64,000 nt of DNA from Megascapheus bottae (GCA_024803745.1 JANJXV010000161.1:942001-1006000); one strand, 5' to 3'; shown: positions 24,362 through 38,090, counted from the stretch's first letter. Program-made: numbers and translations. Notes: generated from the letters alone by a model not told the origin.

Positions 24362-24558
24362 GCCCTGTGTGTTTGACCTAGTGGTAGAGTCCTTGGCTAC
24401 CAAGCAGTAAGCCTCAGGTTTGATTCCTCATTACCACATACATAGAAAACGCTGCAAGTGGTGCTGTGGCTCGGTGGGACAGCTAAAGCCTAAAGAAAGC
24501 CCAAGAACAATGTTCACACTCTGGGGTCAAGTCCCAAGACTAGCAAAAACAAAAAAAA
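24362..24558 (+). mobile_element. SINE dimer (plus) in the U3 spacer
   Basis: First monomer with CTAGTGGTAGAG, closer to the usual ID A-box region than the GGGAGAG form of U1 and U2. Confidence 0.75.
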
Positions 24559-25602
24559 TTCGACAAGGGGCAAAATGCAGGCAGAGAAGGCACTGTGAAG
24601 CAAATGTTTTGTAAAGGATGAGGGCAATATTGACCCTTAAGTTTGGATCTTACCTAAGAAAGGCTCCTTGAGCCTGAGACCAGACTGGTAGTTGGGCCTA
24701 GTGGAAGACATTGGGATTGGACAAATAAGGTGTGCTGTATACTACATCCACATGTATATTGTGAGACTGGAGGAGAGATTCAGCCTCCAGTATGTCTTTG
24801 GTGAGGTCTTTTGTGAGCAAGGATCTTTGGTCATTGGGCCCTGAAAGGTGACCCTGCCTCCCTCACAATGGAACAGAATATGGAACCCTGGTAACCAAGC
24901 CACTGTAACTAACAACCAGCTCAAGCCAGCTCACTTGGCCTGTGGCTCAGGAGGAAGAAAGATGTTGCTGTGCTGTTGCCAAAGGTCAGGAAACTCGAGT
25001 CTCAGGCATGGAAGTTGTGGATGTCTTACTCGAAGATGTACATGCTAGATCATTGCCAAGCCACAAATCCAGTATAACAGAACTTTCTCTAAGAAGAAGG
25101 CCAGGAAAATCCAGGGCAACCAGATGAGGTAAATTTCTAAGAAGAAATGTATTTGACCCCATCATCCTCCCCACACACTACAACTTTCTTTTTTTTCATT
25201 TTTTTATTGTAATTAGTAAAAGGGTTAGATGATATTTGCCAGATAGAAGGTGCATTAATTCACATACATTGATACCCTTTCACATGTCTTGGTACCCATT
25301 TCCCTCCAACCCCACACCCCCCACCCGTCTTGGTTTTCCCCCCTTCCCTATCAAATTTCAAATATCCAAATACAAATAAATTCAATATATCAGATAACAA
25401 AGTGAGATACTATACCAATATGGGATAACCAAGGGACAGCAAGCGAGATGAGAGACAACATAGTACATTAAGGACAACAATCATTCCTTATATGGCTTTT
25501 GTGTCAATATCCTGGAGGTCCTTTCAATTAGCTTCACATTATATGGCCTTATATATCACCTTTTGCTCTATTGCCAATCTCTGCAAGTAGAGCCCAAGGT
25601 TT

Positions 25603-28600
25603 CTACTGATTATGACGAATGAGGGAAACCACTGAGCCTAAGTTCCTTTGAGTCTGGCTTACTTCACTTAATATGATTTGTTCTAAGTCTTTCCATTTCC
25701 TAACAAATGGGGCGATGTCATTCTTTCTGACAGCAGCATAGAATTCCATTGTGTACAAATACCACAACTTGTTGATCCACTCATCAACTGAGGGACATCT
25801 GGGTTGGTTCCATATCTTTGCTATGGTGAATAGTGCTGCAATGAACATTGTTGTGCTAGTGGGTTTAGTATGCCCTTGTTTCTGGATTGTTGGGTAAATG
25901 CCAAGTACTGGAATTGCTGGGTCATAGGGGAGTTGTATGTTTAGCGTTTTGAGGCACTGCTGCACTGCTTTCCATAGTGGTTGAACGAGTTTGCACTCCC
26001 ACCAACAGTGTAGTAGTGATCCCTCCTGACCACATCCCCTCCAGCATCTGTTGTCATTCGTTTTCCTGATCCTGGCCATTCTAACTGGAGTTAGGTGGAA
26101 TCTTAGACTTGTTTTGATTTGCATTTCTTTTATGACCAGAGATGTTGAGCATTTCTTCATGTATCTGTAGGCCATTTTTGTTTCTTCTTCAGAGAAGGCT
26201 CTCTTTAAGTCTTTGGCCCATTTTGTAATGGGATGGGTGTTACTTTGGAGGTTAGATTTGGAGTGATTCAATTTTTTGAGTTGTTGATATATTTTAGATA
26301 TGAGGCCTTGTTCCGTTGTTTGGGTGGTGAAGATCTTCTCCCACTCTGTAGGCTTCCTGATTAGTTTACTAGCTATATCCGTTGCCATACAAAAGCTCTG
26401 CAGTTTAATGCAGTCCCATTTATCCACCTTTCTCTGATTTGTTGTGATTCTTGGTCCTTATTAAGAAAGTTTCGACCTGTACCAAGGAGGCCTAGTGTAT
26501 CTCCTATTCCTTCCTGTAAACTTTTCAGTGTGTCAGCTTTTACCTCCACGTCTTTGATCCATTTGGAGTTAATTCTAGTGCAAGGTGACGAAGAAGGATC
26601 CAACTTTAGTTTTCTGCAGGTGTTTAACCAGTTCTGCCAGCACAGCTTGTTGAAGAGGCTATCTTTCTTCCATTCTATTTTTTTGGCTCCCTGGTCAAAG
26701 ATTAGGTGGCCATAGGTCTGTGGTTTAATATCTGGGTCCGCAGTTGTACTCCATTGGACTTCAGGCCTGTTCTTGTGCCAGTACCAAGCTGTTTTGAGAA
26801 TTATAGCTCTGTAATAGAGCCTTAAGTTTGGAATTGAAATTCCTCCAGCGCTGTTCTTTCTGCTAAGAAGTGTTTTTGCTATACGGGGTCTTTTATTATT
26901 CCATATGAAATTTTGAATTGCCTCTTCTATGTCTTTAAAGAATGACATTGGGATGTTGATGGGTATTACATTGAATTTGTAGATAGCCCTTGGCAAGATT
27001 GTCATTTTCACAATGTTGATTCTTCCAATCCAGGAGCATGGGAGGTTTTTCCATTTCCTTAGTTCTGCTTTAATTTCCTTTTTTAGGGTTTTAATGTTTT
27101 CATCTAAACGGTCCTTTACATTCTTAGTTAAGCTAATTGCTAGTTACTTTCTTGTCTTTGAGGCTATTGTGAAAGGATTTTCTTTCCTGATTATTGCCTC
27201 GTTCCTCTCAGTGTTGGCGTAAAGTAAGGCAGTTGATTTGTGAGGGTTGATTTTATGGCCTGCTACCCTTCCAAAGCTTTGAATCAGCTCAAGGAGCTTG
27301 GGAGTAGAGTCTATAGGATTCTTTAAATACAGAATCATCTCATCTGCTAAGAGGGATAGTTTTATTTCCTCTTTCCCTACTTGGATCCCCTTTATGCTTG
27401 CTTCTTGCCATATTGCACTGCCTAGGAATTCTAGTACTATGTTAAAAAGGAGTGGAGAGAGTGGGCATCCTTGTCTCGTTCCTGATTTTAGAGGGAATGG
27501 CTTTAGATTATCACCATTAAGTATAATACTAGCAGTGGGTTTCTCATACACAGCCTTTATTACATTGAGAAATGTTCCATGGATTCCTAGTTTCTCCACA
27601 TCTTTTAACATAAAGGGGTTTTGGATCTTGTCAAATGCCTTTTCCGCATCTATTGAGACAATCATGTGATTTTATCCCTGCTCCTGTTGATGTGTTGAAT
27701 TATATTAATTGATTTGTGTATGTTGAACCAGCTTTGCCTCCCTGTGATGAATCCAGTTTGATCATAGTGTATATTTTTTTGATGAGTTGTTGTAGACGGT
27801 TGGCCAGTATTTTGTTGAGAAGTTTTGCATCGAGGTTCATCAAAGAAATGGGTCTATAGATCTCTTTCTTTGATGAATCTCTGTCTGGTTTGGGGATGAG
27901 GGATATGCTGGCTTCACAGAATCAGTTTGGTAAAGAACCTTCATTTTCAATTTGGTTGAAGAGCTTGAGGAGTATTGGTGTGAGCTCTGCTTTGAAGACC
28001 TTATAGAATTCAGCTGTGAATCCATCTGGCCCTGGGCTCTTTTTAAGTGGAAGTTGTCTAATTTCCATTTCTATTTCAGAGCTTGAAATAGGCCTGTTGA
28101 GTTGGGTTAGCTCTTCTTGGTTCAGTGTGTGTATGTTAATATTGTCTAGGAATTCATCCATTTCTTCTAGATTCTCAAATTTGTTGGCGTAAAGGTTTGA
28201 GAAGTATTCCCTCATGATATTCTGGATCTTGGTAATTTCTGTCGTGATATTACCATTTTCATCTGCGATTTTGTTTATTTCGATATGCTCTCTTCTTTTT
28301 TTGGTAAGACTTGCTAAGGTCTTGTCAATTTTGTTAATTCTTTCAAGAACCAACTCCTTGTTTTGTTGATTCTTTCTATAGTTTTTTTATTCCAAATCAT
28401 TTAATTCTGCTTTGATTTTAATATTTGCTTTCTCCTAATGGGTTTAGGGTTGGTTTGTTGCTCTTTTTCCAGGAGGTTAAGGTGAGACATTAACTAGTTG
28501 GTTTGCCATTTTTCCAACTTGCTGTTGTAGGCACTCAGCGCTATAAATTTTCCTCTGAGTACTGCCTTTGTTGTGTCCCTAAGGAGTTGATATTTGTGTG

Positions 28601-29441
28601 CTCCTTATTGTTAAATTTCATAAACAGTTGGATATCTGTTCTGATCTCTTCGATTACCCATTGTTTTTGGTTCAACAATGTGTGGTTCAGTCTCCATGAG
28701 TTACAGGGTTTTCTTTGGTGGAGATGTGTGTTCAGCTCCAATTTGATGCCTTTATGGTCTGAGAGTGTGCATGGAATAATTTCAGTGTTTCTGAATCTGT
28801 CCAGGTTTGCTTTATGGCCTAAGATGTGGTCTATTTTGGAAAATGTTCCATGTGCTGCTGAGAAAAACGTATATTGTGGTGTTACTGGGTGGAATATTCT
28901 GCAGATGTCTGTTAGATCTAGTTGGTCTATATAGTTGTTCAGTTCTAAGGTTTCTCTGTTGAGTTTTTGCCTTGTTGATCTGTCCATAGGTGAGAGTGGT
29001 GTGTTAAACTCACCAACAATCACTGTGTTTCGATCTATGTATGGTTTCAGTGTAAGTAAAGTTTGCTTGATGAAGTTTGGAGCTCCGGGATTGGGTGTGT
29101 AAATATTTAGGATTGTTATGTCTTCCGGGAGGAAAGATCCCTTTAGTAGTATGTAGTAACCTTCTTTGTCTTTTCTTACTAATTTTAGTTTGAAGTCTAT
29201 TGTATCTGATATGAGGATGGCAACTCTAGCCTGTTTATGGGGGCAGTTAGCTTGATAGAGTTTATTCCAACCTCTCACTTTCAAAAGATGATTGTTTTTG
29301 GGTAAGATGTGTCTCTCAAAGTCAGCAGAACGATGGCTCTTGCTTTTTGATCCAACTAGACAACCTATGCCGTTTAATTGGAGAGTAAAGTCCATTGATA
29401 TTGAGAGTTAGGATCGAGAGATATTTATTAGTTCCTACCAT
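25603..29441 (-). pseudogene. L1 ORF2, heavily broken, copy 4
   Basis: On top of the founder breaks, the RT half is interrupted by a stop (frame 27665-27144 ends in SKTRK) and by a one-base loss near 26426, leaving frames 27011-26373 and 26427-25603. The catalytic FADD motif reads LADE here, so the second aspartate is lost. One substitution, NHSKSNL, separates it from copy 5. The endonuclease part is open 29395-28541. Confidence 0.93.
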
Positions 29442-29672
29442 TTTTAAAAGCTTTTAGTAGGGCCTGTGTCTTGACAGTTCTTGTGGTCCTTAGATGGTAT
29501 GCTGTTTAGGTGCCATTTCTTTCCCTGTATTGCATTTATTTTGGTTTTCTATGTATAGAGCATCTTTGAGAATTCTCTGTAGTGTTGGTTTTGTTTCGAC
29601 ATATTGTTGCAGCTTTTCCCTGGAATGGAATGTTTTTATTTTTCCCTCAGTTATGAATGAGAGCTTAGCTGG

Positions 29673-30673
29673 CTACAGTATTCTTGGTTGGTAGTTATTT
29701 GATATAAGGGCATGACATATATGCTTCCAGTCACTTCGTGCTTGCATGGTCTCTGCTGAGAAATCTGGGGTTATTCTGATTGGTTTGCCTTTGTAGGTTA
29801 CTGATCCCTTTTCCCTGGCTGCCTTTAGGATCTTTCCTTTCGTTTCTATTGATCCAGTTCGGATCACAATGTGGCGGTGGGATGTTCTTTTCTGGTCAGG
29901 TCTGTTTGGGGTTCTAAAAGCTTCTCGTATCTGGATGGGCCTGCCCTTCTGGATATTTGGGAAATTCTCTGAGATGATTCCCTGAAGTATATTTCCAATA
30001 CCATTGACCTCTTTCTCCACGCCCTCCTCAGTACCAACTACCCTTAAATTAGGCTTCCTAATTATATCTTGGACCTCCTGAAGCGCTCTCTCATATTTCC
30101 TAGATTTGGATTGACTCATTTTCTGTTCTTCATAATACCTAAATTATCTTCAGCCACGGAAATTCTCTCCTCTGCAATGTCTAACCTGCTATCAAAGCTA
30201 TCTACTTTATTTTTCATCTCCCTTGCTTCTAATTGCTCACTTTTGATGCCTTGCATCCCTTGTTTTAGATCATGTATGGATTTCTTTATCTCCTTGATTT
30301 CCTTTTGAGTGGTTAGCTCAGTAGCTTTATTTTCTTTGGACATTTGCTGGAGTTTGGTCACGTTTTTATTTGTGGATTCTTTGAATTCATCCATCTTTCT
30401 TTGAAAAACCTTTATTATGGCCTCCTTTATGGCTTCTTCTTTTTCACTTATCACCTTGTTTTTGCTTTCCTCTTGTTCAGGTATGGCTTCCTCCATTATC
30501 TCTTTCTTTATATTTTCAGATTTTTCATTAATGATGTTTATCAATTGCATTTGTGTAGCAATTGGAAGACTCTCCTCTAGGTTTGCCAGTGACTGTTCCA
30601 TTGTCTGTTTACATTGGGTGGGGGATGTTGTTTCTTGATTTGACATTTTTCTTGAGTTTCTTGTTCTGCCCAT
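29673..30673 (-). pseudogene. L1 ORF1, frameshifted, copy 4
   Basis: Frames 30673-30116 and 30119-29673. It carries DIIRKPNLRVVG in the RRM-like part, as in U5; U6 shares the RVVG. The residue before the break is M (GIMKNRK), not I. Confidence 0.93.
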
Positions 30674-31335
30674 TTGAAAATGGGAGCATGATTACTACTA
30701 AATACGATTATAGTTTTTCAGATATAACCAACCTAGACCTCTGTAGCTGGCAGACACTAGATGTTCACAAGTTTTGATTGGTATTATCACTCTTTCTTTT
30801 TGTGCACTTACAGACCAGCCTAATACAACCACTGATAAGCGATTTATACCCAAAACAATAAGCCTCTCAATCCAATCTCTATTGTCTTTAAGTCCCTCTG
30901 AGCCTAGAGAATAATTAACCACCTACATATACAATATTGCTCAACAGCCATCAAGTGTAGATTCGTGCAGTGTAAGGGTTGAAAGACGAGCAGAGGTCCA
31001 GAGATAGAAAAAAAGAATGAGAGAGGTCAGGGGAGGTGCAAGAGGATTAACGTAGGAGTGTAAGAATATTGTAGTAATGAAGAAAAGTTATAGCATAAGT
31101 ATAACTGACATAAGTTGGTAAGTAGGTAGCATATTTGAGTACAAAGTTTGGAAAGTATTAGAATAAAACTTATGTGTTGCTGCACGACTAGCTCTTAGCC
31201 CAAGCAGTGCCCTCACAGTGGACCATGGGATGGATCTGTTTTTCTTGTCTACGTTGAGGGAAAGGGGTATTTCACAAGATGCAGAAGCGAAGATTTCAGA
31301 AGCAAATGCTGTGAGTGAATTAGCTCGTAAAAAGC

Positions 31336-31543
31336 ATTTTTATTTTCTTTTATCTTTCTGCCAGTCTTGGGGCTTGAATTCAGGGCCTGAGCACTGTCCT
31401 CGGGTTTTCTCAAGTCTAGCCCTCTGCCACTTGAGCCACAGTGCCACATCTAGATTTTCTATCTATGTGGTACTGAGCAATCAAACCCAGATCTTCATGG
31501 ATGCTAGGCAAGCACTCTACCACTATGCCAAACTCTCAACCCT
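31336..31543 (-). mobile_element. SINE dimer (minus) in the U4 spacer
   Basis: Identical by eye to the U3 copy. Confidence 0.75.
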
Positions 31544-31561
31544 GACATAGTAATTATAAAG

Positions 31562-31579
31562 TCATCATCATCATTATCA
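31562..31579. repeat. Short interrupted TCA tract, U4
   Basis: Same six-triplet structure with one TTA as in U3. Confidence 0.95.
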
Positions 31580-31779
31580 TATCCAAATATCCTTTCTCCT
31601 ACAAAGAATGAACACTTAACTGTGTCTAATGCTTTTTTTTAATTTCACTAATTCTTCTGTGTTTTTCCCTCTTGCATTTTTTACACATGACAGCAAAGCT
31701 AATCATCAGGAAAAAATTGATTAGGATACAGAAACCTAATAATATCCTAGTAGATTGACGTCAAAAATATATGCAAGAT

Positions 31780-31976
31780 GCCCTGTGTGTTTGACCTAGT
31801 GGTAGAGTCCTTGGCTACCAAGCAGTAAGCCTCAGGTTTGATTCCTCATTACCACATACATAGAAAACGCTGCAAGTGGTGCTGTGGCTCGGTGGGACAG
31901 CTAAAGCCTAAAGAAAGCCCAAGAACAATGTTCACACTCTGGGGTCAAGTCCCAAGACTAGCAAAAACAAAAAAAA
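31780..31976 (+). mobile_element. SINE dimer (plus) in the U4 spacer
   Basis: Identical by eye to the U3 copy. Confidence 0.75.
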
Positions 31977-33020
31977 TTCGACAAGGGGCAAAATGCAGGC
32001 AGAGAAGGCACTGTGAAGCAAATGTTTTGTAAAGGATGAGGGCAATATTGACCCTTAAGTTTGGATCTTACCTAAGAAAGGCTCCTTGAGCCTGAGACCA
32101 GACTGGTAGTTGGGCCTAGTGGAAGACATTGGGATTGGACAAATAAGGTGTGCTGTATACTACATCCACATGTATATTGTGAGACTGGAGGAGAGATTCA
32201 GCCTCCAGTATGTCTTTGGTGAGGTCTTTTGTGAGCAAGGATCTTTGGTCATTGGGCCCTGAAAGGTGACCCTGCCTCCCTCACAATGGAACAGAATATG
32301 GAACCCTGGTAACCAAGCCACTGTAACTAACAACCAGCTCAAGCCAGCTCACTTGGCCTGTGGCTCAGGAGGAAGAAAGATGTTGCTGTGCTGTTGCCAA
32401 AGGTCAGGAAACTCGAGTCTCAGGCATGGAAGTTGTGGATGTCTTACTCGAAGATGTACATGCTAGATCATTGCCAAGCCACAAATCCAGTATAACAGAA
32501 CTTTCTCTAAGAAGAAGGCCAGGAAAATCCAGGGCAACCAGATGAGGTAAATTTCTAAGAAGAAATGTATTTGACCCCATCATCCTCCCCACACACTACA
32601 ACTTTCTTTTTTTTCATTTTTTTATTGTAATTAGTAAAAGGGTTAGATGATATTTGCCAGATAGAAGGTGCATTAATTCACATACATTGATACCCTTTCA
32701 CATGTCTTGGTACCCATTTCCCTCCAACCCCACACCCCCCACCCGTCTTGGTTTTCCCCCCTTCCCTATCAAATTTCAAATATCCAAATACAAATAAATT
32801 CAATATATCAGATAACAAAGTGAGATACTATACCAATATGGGATAACCAAGGGACAGCAAGCGAGATGAGAGACAACATAGTACATTAAGGACAACAATC
32901 ATTCCTTATATGGCTTTTGTGTCAATATCCTGGAGGTCCTTTCAATTAGCTTCACATTATATGGCCTTATATATCACCTTTTGCTCTATTGCCAATCTCT
33001 GCAAGTAGAGCCCAAGGTTT

Positions 33021-36000
33021 CTACTGATTATGACGAATGAGGGAAACCACTGAGCCTAAGTTCCTTTGAGTCTGGCTTACTTCACTTAATATGATTTGTT
33101 CTAAGTCTTTCCATTTCCTAACAAATGGGGCGATGTCATTCTTTCTGACAGCAGCATAGAATTCCATTGTGTACAAATACCACAACTTGTTGATCCACTC
33201 ATCAACTGAGGGACATCTGGGTTGGTTCCATATCTTTGCTATGGTGAATAGTGCTGCAATGAACATTGTTGTGCTAGTGGGTTTAGTATGCCCTTGTTTC
33301 TGGATTGTTGGGTAAATGCCAAGTACTGGAATTGCTGGGTCATAGGGGAGTTGTATGTTTAGCGTTTTGAGGCACTGCTGCACTGCTTTCCATAGTGGTT
33401 GAACGAGTTTGCACTCCCACCAACAGTGTAGTAGTGATCCCTCCTGACCACATCCCCTCCAGCATCTGTTGTCATTCGTTTTCCTGATCCTGGCCATTCT
33501 AACTGGAGTTAGGTGGAATCTTAGACTTGTTTTGATTTGCATTTCTTTTATGACCAGAGATGTTGAGCATTTCTTCATGTATCTGTAGGCCATTTTTGTT
33601 TCTTCTTCAGAGAAGGCTCTCTTTAAGTCTTTGGCCCATTTTGTAATGGGATGGGTGTTACTTTGGAGGTTAGTTTTGGAGTGATTCAATTTTTTGAGTT
33701 GTTGATATATTTTAGATATGAGGCCTTGTTCCGTTGTTTGGGTGGTGAAGATCTTCTCCCACTCTGTAGGCTTCCTGATTAGTTTACTAGCTATATCCGT
33801 TGCCATACAAAAGCTCTGCAGTTTAATGCAGTCCCATTTATCCACCTTTCTCTGATTTGTTGTGATTCTTGGTCCTTATTAAGAAAGTTTCGACCTGTAC
33901 CAAGGAGGCCTAGTGTATCTCCTATTCCTTCCTGTAAACTTTTCAGTGTGTCAGCTTTTACCTCCACGTCTTTGATCCATTTGGAGTTAATTCTAGTGCA
34001 AGGTGACGAAGAAGGATCCAACTTTAGTTTTCTGCAGGTGTTTAACCAGTTCTGCCAGCACAGCTTGTTGAAGAGGCTATCTTTCTTCCATTCTATTTTT
34101 TTGGCTCCCTGGTCAAAGATTAGGTGGCCATAGGTCTGTGGTTTAATATCTGGGTCCGCAGTTGTACTCCATTGGACTTCAGGCCTGTTCTTGTGCCAGT
34201 ACCAAGCTGTTTTGAGAATTATAGCTCTGTAATAGAGCCTTAAGTTTGGAATTGAAATTCCTCCAGCGCTGTTCTTTCTGCTAAGAAGTGTTTTTGCTAT
34301 ACGGGGTCTTTTATTATTCCATATGAAATTTTGAATTGCCTCTTCTATGTCTTTAAAGAATGACATTGGGATGTTGATGGGTATTACATTGAATTTGTAG
34401 ATAGCCCTTGGCAAGATTGTCATTTTCACAATGTTGATTCTTCCAATCCAGGAGCATGGGAGGTTTTTCCATTTCCTTAGTTCTGCTTTAATTTCCTTTT
34501 TTAGGGTTTTAATGTTTTCATCTAAACGGTCCTTTACATTCTTAGTTAAGCTAATTGCTAGTTACTTTCTTGTCTTTGAGGCTATTGTGAAAGGATTTTC
34601 TTTCCTGATTATTGCCTCGTTCCTCTCAGTGTTGGCGTAAAGTAAGGCAGTTGATTTGTGAGGGTTGATTTTATGGCCTGCTACCCTTCCAAAGCTTTGA
34701 ATCAGCTCAAGGAGCTTGGGAGTAGAGTCTATAGGATTCTTTAAATACAGAATCATCTCATCTGCTAAGAGGGATAGTTTTATTTCCTCTTTCCCTACTT
34801 GGATCCCCTTTATGCTTGCTTCTTGCCATATTGCACTGCCTAGGAATTCTAGTACTATGTTAAAAAGGAGTGGAGAGAGTGGGCATCCTTGTCTCGTTCC
34901 TGATTTTAGAGGGAATGGCTTTAGATTATCACCATTAAGTATAATACTACCAGTGGGTTTCTCATACACAGCCTTTATTACATTGAGAAATGTTCCATGG
35001 ATTCCTAGTTTCTCCACATCTTTTAACATAAAGGGGTTTTGGATCTTGTCAAATGCCTTTTCCGCATCTATTGAGACAATCATGTGATTTTATCCCTGCT
35101 CCTGTTGATGTGTTGAATTATATTAATTGATTTGTGTATGTTGAACCAGCTTTGCCTCCCTGTGATGAATCCAGTTTGATCATAGTGTATATATTTTTGA
35201 TGAGTTGTTGTAGACGGTTGGCCAGTATTTTGTTGAGAAGTTTTGCATCGAGGTTCATCAAAGAAATGGGTCTATAGATCTCTTTCTTTGATGAATCTCT
35301 GTCTGGTTTGGGGATGAGGGATATGCTGGCTTCACAGAATCAGTTTAGTAAAGAACCTTCATTTTCAATTTGGTTGAAGAGCTTGAGGAGTATTGGTGTG
35401 AGCTCTGCTTTGAAGACCTTATAGAATTCAGCTGTGAATCCATCTGGCCCTGGGCTCTTTTTAAGTGGAAGTTGTCTAATTTCCATTTCTATTTCAGAGC
35501 TTGAAATAGGCCTGTTGAGTTGGGTTAGCTCTTCTTGGTTCAGTGTGTGTATGTTAATATTGTCTAGGAATTCATCCATTTCTTCTAGATTCTCAAATTT
35601 GTTGGCGTAAAGGTTTGAGAAGTATTCCCTCATGATATTCTGGATCTTGGTAATTTCTGTCGTGATATTACCATTTTCATCTGCGATTTTGTTTATTTCG
35701 ATATGCTCTCTTCTTTTTTTGGTAAGACTTGCTAAGGTCTTGTCAATTTTGTTAATTCTTTCAAGAACCAACTCCTTGTTTTGTTGATTCTTTCTATAGT
35801 TTTTTTATTCCAAATCATTTAATTCTGCTTTGATTTTAATATTTGCTTTCTCCTAATGGGTTTAGGGTTGGTTTGTTGCTCTTTTTCCAGGAGGTTAAGG
35901 TGAGACATTAACTAGTTGGTTTGCCATTTTTCCAACTTGCTGTTGTAGGCACTCAGCGCTATAAATTTTCCTCTGAGTACTGCCTTTGTTGTGTCCCTAA

Positions 36001-36859
36001 GGAGTTGATATTTGTGTGCTCCTTATTGTTAAATTTCATAAACAGTTGGATATCTGTTCTGATCTCTTCGATTACCCATTGTTTTTGGTTCAACAATGTG
36101 TGGTTCAGTCTCCATGAGTTACAGGGTTTTCTTTGGTGGAGATGTGTGTTCAGCTCCAATTTGATGCCTTTATGGTCTGAGAGTGTGCATGGAATAATTT
36201 CAGTGTTTCTGAATCTGTCCAGGTTTGCTTTATGGCCTAAGATGTGGTCTATTTTGGAAAATGTTCCATGTGCTGCTGAGAAAAACGTATATTGTGGTGT
36301 TACTGGGTGGAATATTCTGCAGATGTCTGTTAGATCTAGTTGGTCTATATAGTTGTTCAGTTCTAAGGTTTCTCTGTTGAGTTTTTGCCTTGTTGATCTG
36401 TCCATAGGTGAGAGTGGTGTGTTAAACTCACCAACAATCACTGTGTTTCGATCTATGTATGGTTTCAGTGTAAGTAAAGTTTGCTTGATGAAGTTTGGAG
36501 CTCCGGGATTGGGTGTGTAAATATTTAGGATTGTTATGTCTTCCGGGAGGAAAGATCCCTTTAGTAGTATGTAGTAACCTTCTTTGTCTTTTCTTACTAA
36601 TTTTAGTTTGAAGTCTATTGTATCTGATATGAGGATGGCAACTCTAGCCTGTTTATGGGGGCAGTTAGCTTGATAGAGTTTATTCCAACCTCTCACTTTC
36701 AAAAGATGATTGTTTTTGGGTAAGATGTGTCTCTCAAAGTCAGCAGAACGATGGCTCTTGCTTTTTGATCCAACTAGACAACCTATACCGTTTAATTGGA
36801 GAGTAAAGTCCATTGATATTGAGAGTTAGGATCGAGAGATATTTATTAGTTCCTACCAT
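33021..36859 (-). pseudogene. L1 ORF2, heavily broken, copy 5
   Basis: It has the same private breaks as copy 4: frames 35083-34562, 34429-33791 and 33845-33021, and LADE in place of FADD. It differs from copy 4 at 33674, 34950, 35193, 35347 and 36787. Three of these (34950, 35347, 36787) carry bases seen in other units. The endonuclease part is open 36813-35959. Confidence 0.93.
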
Positions 36860-37090
36860 TTTTAAAAGCTTTTACTAGGGCCTGTGTCTTGACAGTTCTT
36901 GTGGTCCTTAGATGGTATGCTGTTTAGGTGCCATTTCTTTCCCTGTATTGCATTTATTTTGGTTTTCTATGTATAGAGCATCTTTGAGAATTCTCTGTAG
37001 TGTTGGTTTTGTTTCGACATATTGTTGCAGCTTTTCCCTGGAATGGAATGTTTTTATTTTTCCCTCAGTTATGAATGAGAGCTTAGCTGG

Positions 37091-38090
37091 CTACAGTATT
37101 CTTGGTTGGTAGTTATTTGATATAAGGGCATGACATATATGCTTCCAGTCACTTCGTGCTTGCATGGTCTCTGCTGAGAAATCTGGGGTTATTCTGATTG
37201 GTTTGCCTTTGTAGGTTACTGATCCCTTTTCCCTGGCTGCCTTTAGGATCTTTCCTTTCGTTTCTATTGATCCAGTTCGGATCACAATGTGGCGGTGGGA
37301 TGTTCTTTTCTGGTCAGGTCTGTTTGGGGTTCTAAAAGCTTCTCGTATCTGGATGGGCCTGCCCTTCTGGATATTTGGGAAATTCTCTGAGATGATTCCC
37401 TGAAGTATATTTCCAATACCATTGACCTCTTTCTCCACGCCCTCCTCAGTACCAACTACCCTTAAATTAGGCTTCCTAATTATATCTTGGACCTCCTGAA
37501 GCGCTCTCTCATATTTCCTAGATTTGGATTGACTCATTTTCTGTTCTTCATAATACCTAAATTATCTTCAGCCACGGAAATTCTCTCCTCTGCAATGTCT
37601 AACCTGCTATCAAAGCTATCTACTTTATTTTTCATCTCCCTTGCTTCTAATTGCTCACTTTTGATGCCTTGCATCCCTTGTTTTAGATCATGTATGGATT
37701 TCTTTATCTCCTTGATTTCCTTTTGAGTGGTTAGCTCAGTAGCTTTATTTTCTTTGGACATTTGCTGGAGTTTGGTCACGTTTTTATTTGTGGATTCTTT
37801 GAATTCATCCATCTTTCTTTGAAAAACCTTTATTATGGCCTCCTTTATGGCTTCTTCTTTTTTACTTATCACCTTGTTTTGCTTTCCTCTTGTTCAGGTA
37901 TGGCTTCCTCCATTATCTCTTTCTTTATATTTTCACATTTTTCATTAATGATGTTTATCAATTGCATTTGTGTAGCAATTGGAAGACTCTCCTCTAGGTT
38001 TGCCAGTGACTCTTCCATTGTCTGTTTACATTGGGTGGGGGATGTTGTTTCTTGATTTGACATTTTTCTTGAGTTTCTTGTTCTGCCCAT
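37091..38090 (-). pseudogene. L1 ORF1, two frameshifts, copy 5
   Basis: Three frames: 38090-37869, 37872-37534 and 37537-37091. The extra break is loss of one T from the run near 37875-37880, so the gene spans 1,000 bases where U1-U4 have 1,001. The same loss occurs in U6 and U7. Confidence 0.93.

Larger units (their letters stand above)
23256..25184. other. Spacer of U3
   Basis: Nearly identical to the U4 spacer at an offset of 7,418. The 61-codon frame is at 24942-25127 and the leader frame at 23280-23504. Confidence 0.7.
25185..30673 (-). mobile_element. L1 copy 4 (U4)
   Basis: Tail complement near 25188-25205; ORF2 stop at 25603. Twin of copy 5: I could find only six base differences by eye over about 7.7 kb of overlap. 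Confidence 0.95.
30674..32602. other. Spacer of U4
   Basis: Matches the U3 spacer in every stretch I compared. The 61-codon frame is at 32360-32545 and the leader frame at 30698-30922. Confidence 0.7.
32603..38090 (-). mobile_element. L1 copy 5 (U5), mosaic
   Basis: From its tail (near 32606) to about 37862 it is the twin of copy 4. Beyond that, in the N-terminal part of ORF1, it follows the U6/U7 type. The change marks a recombination joint inside ORF1. Confidence 0.95.
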
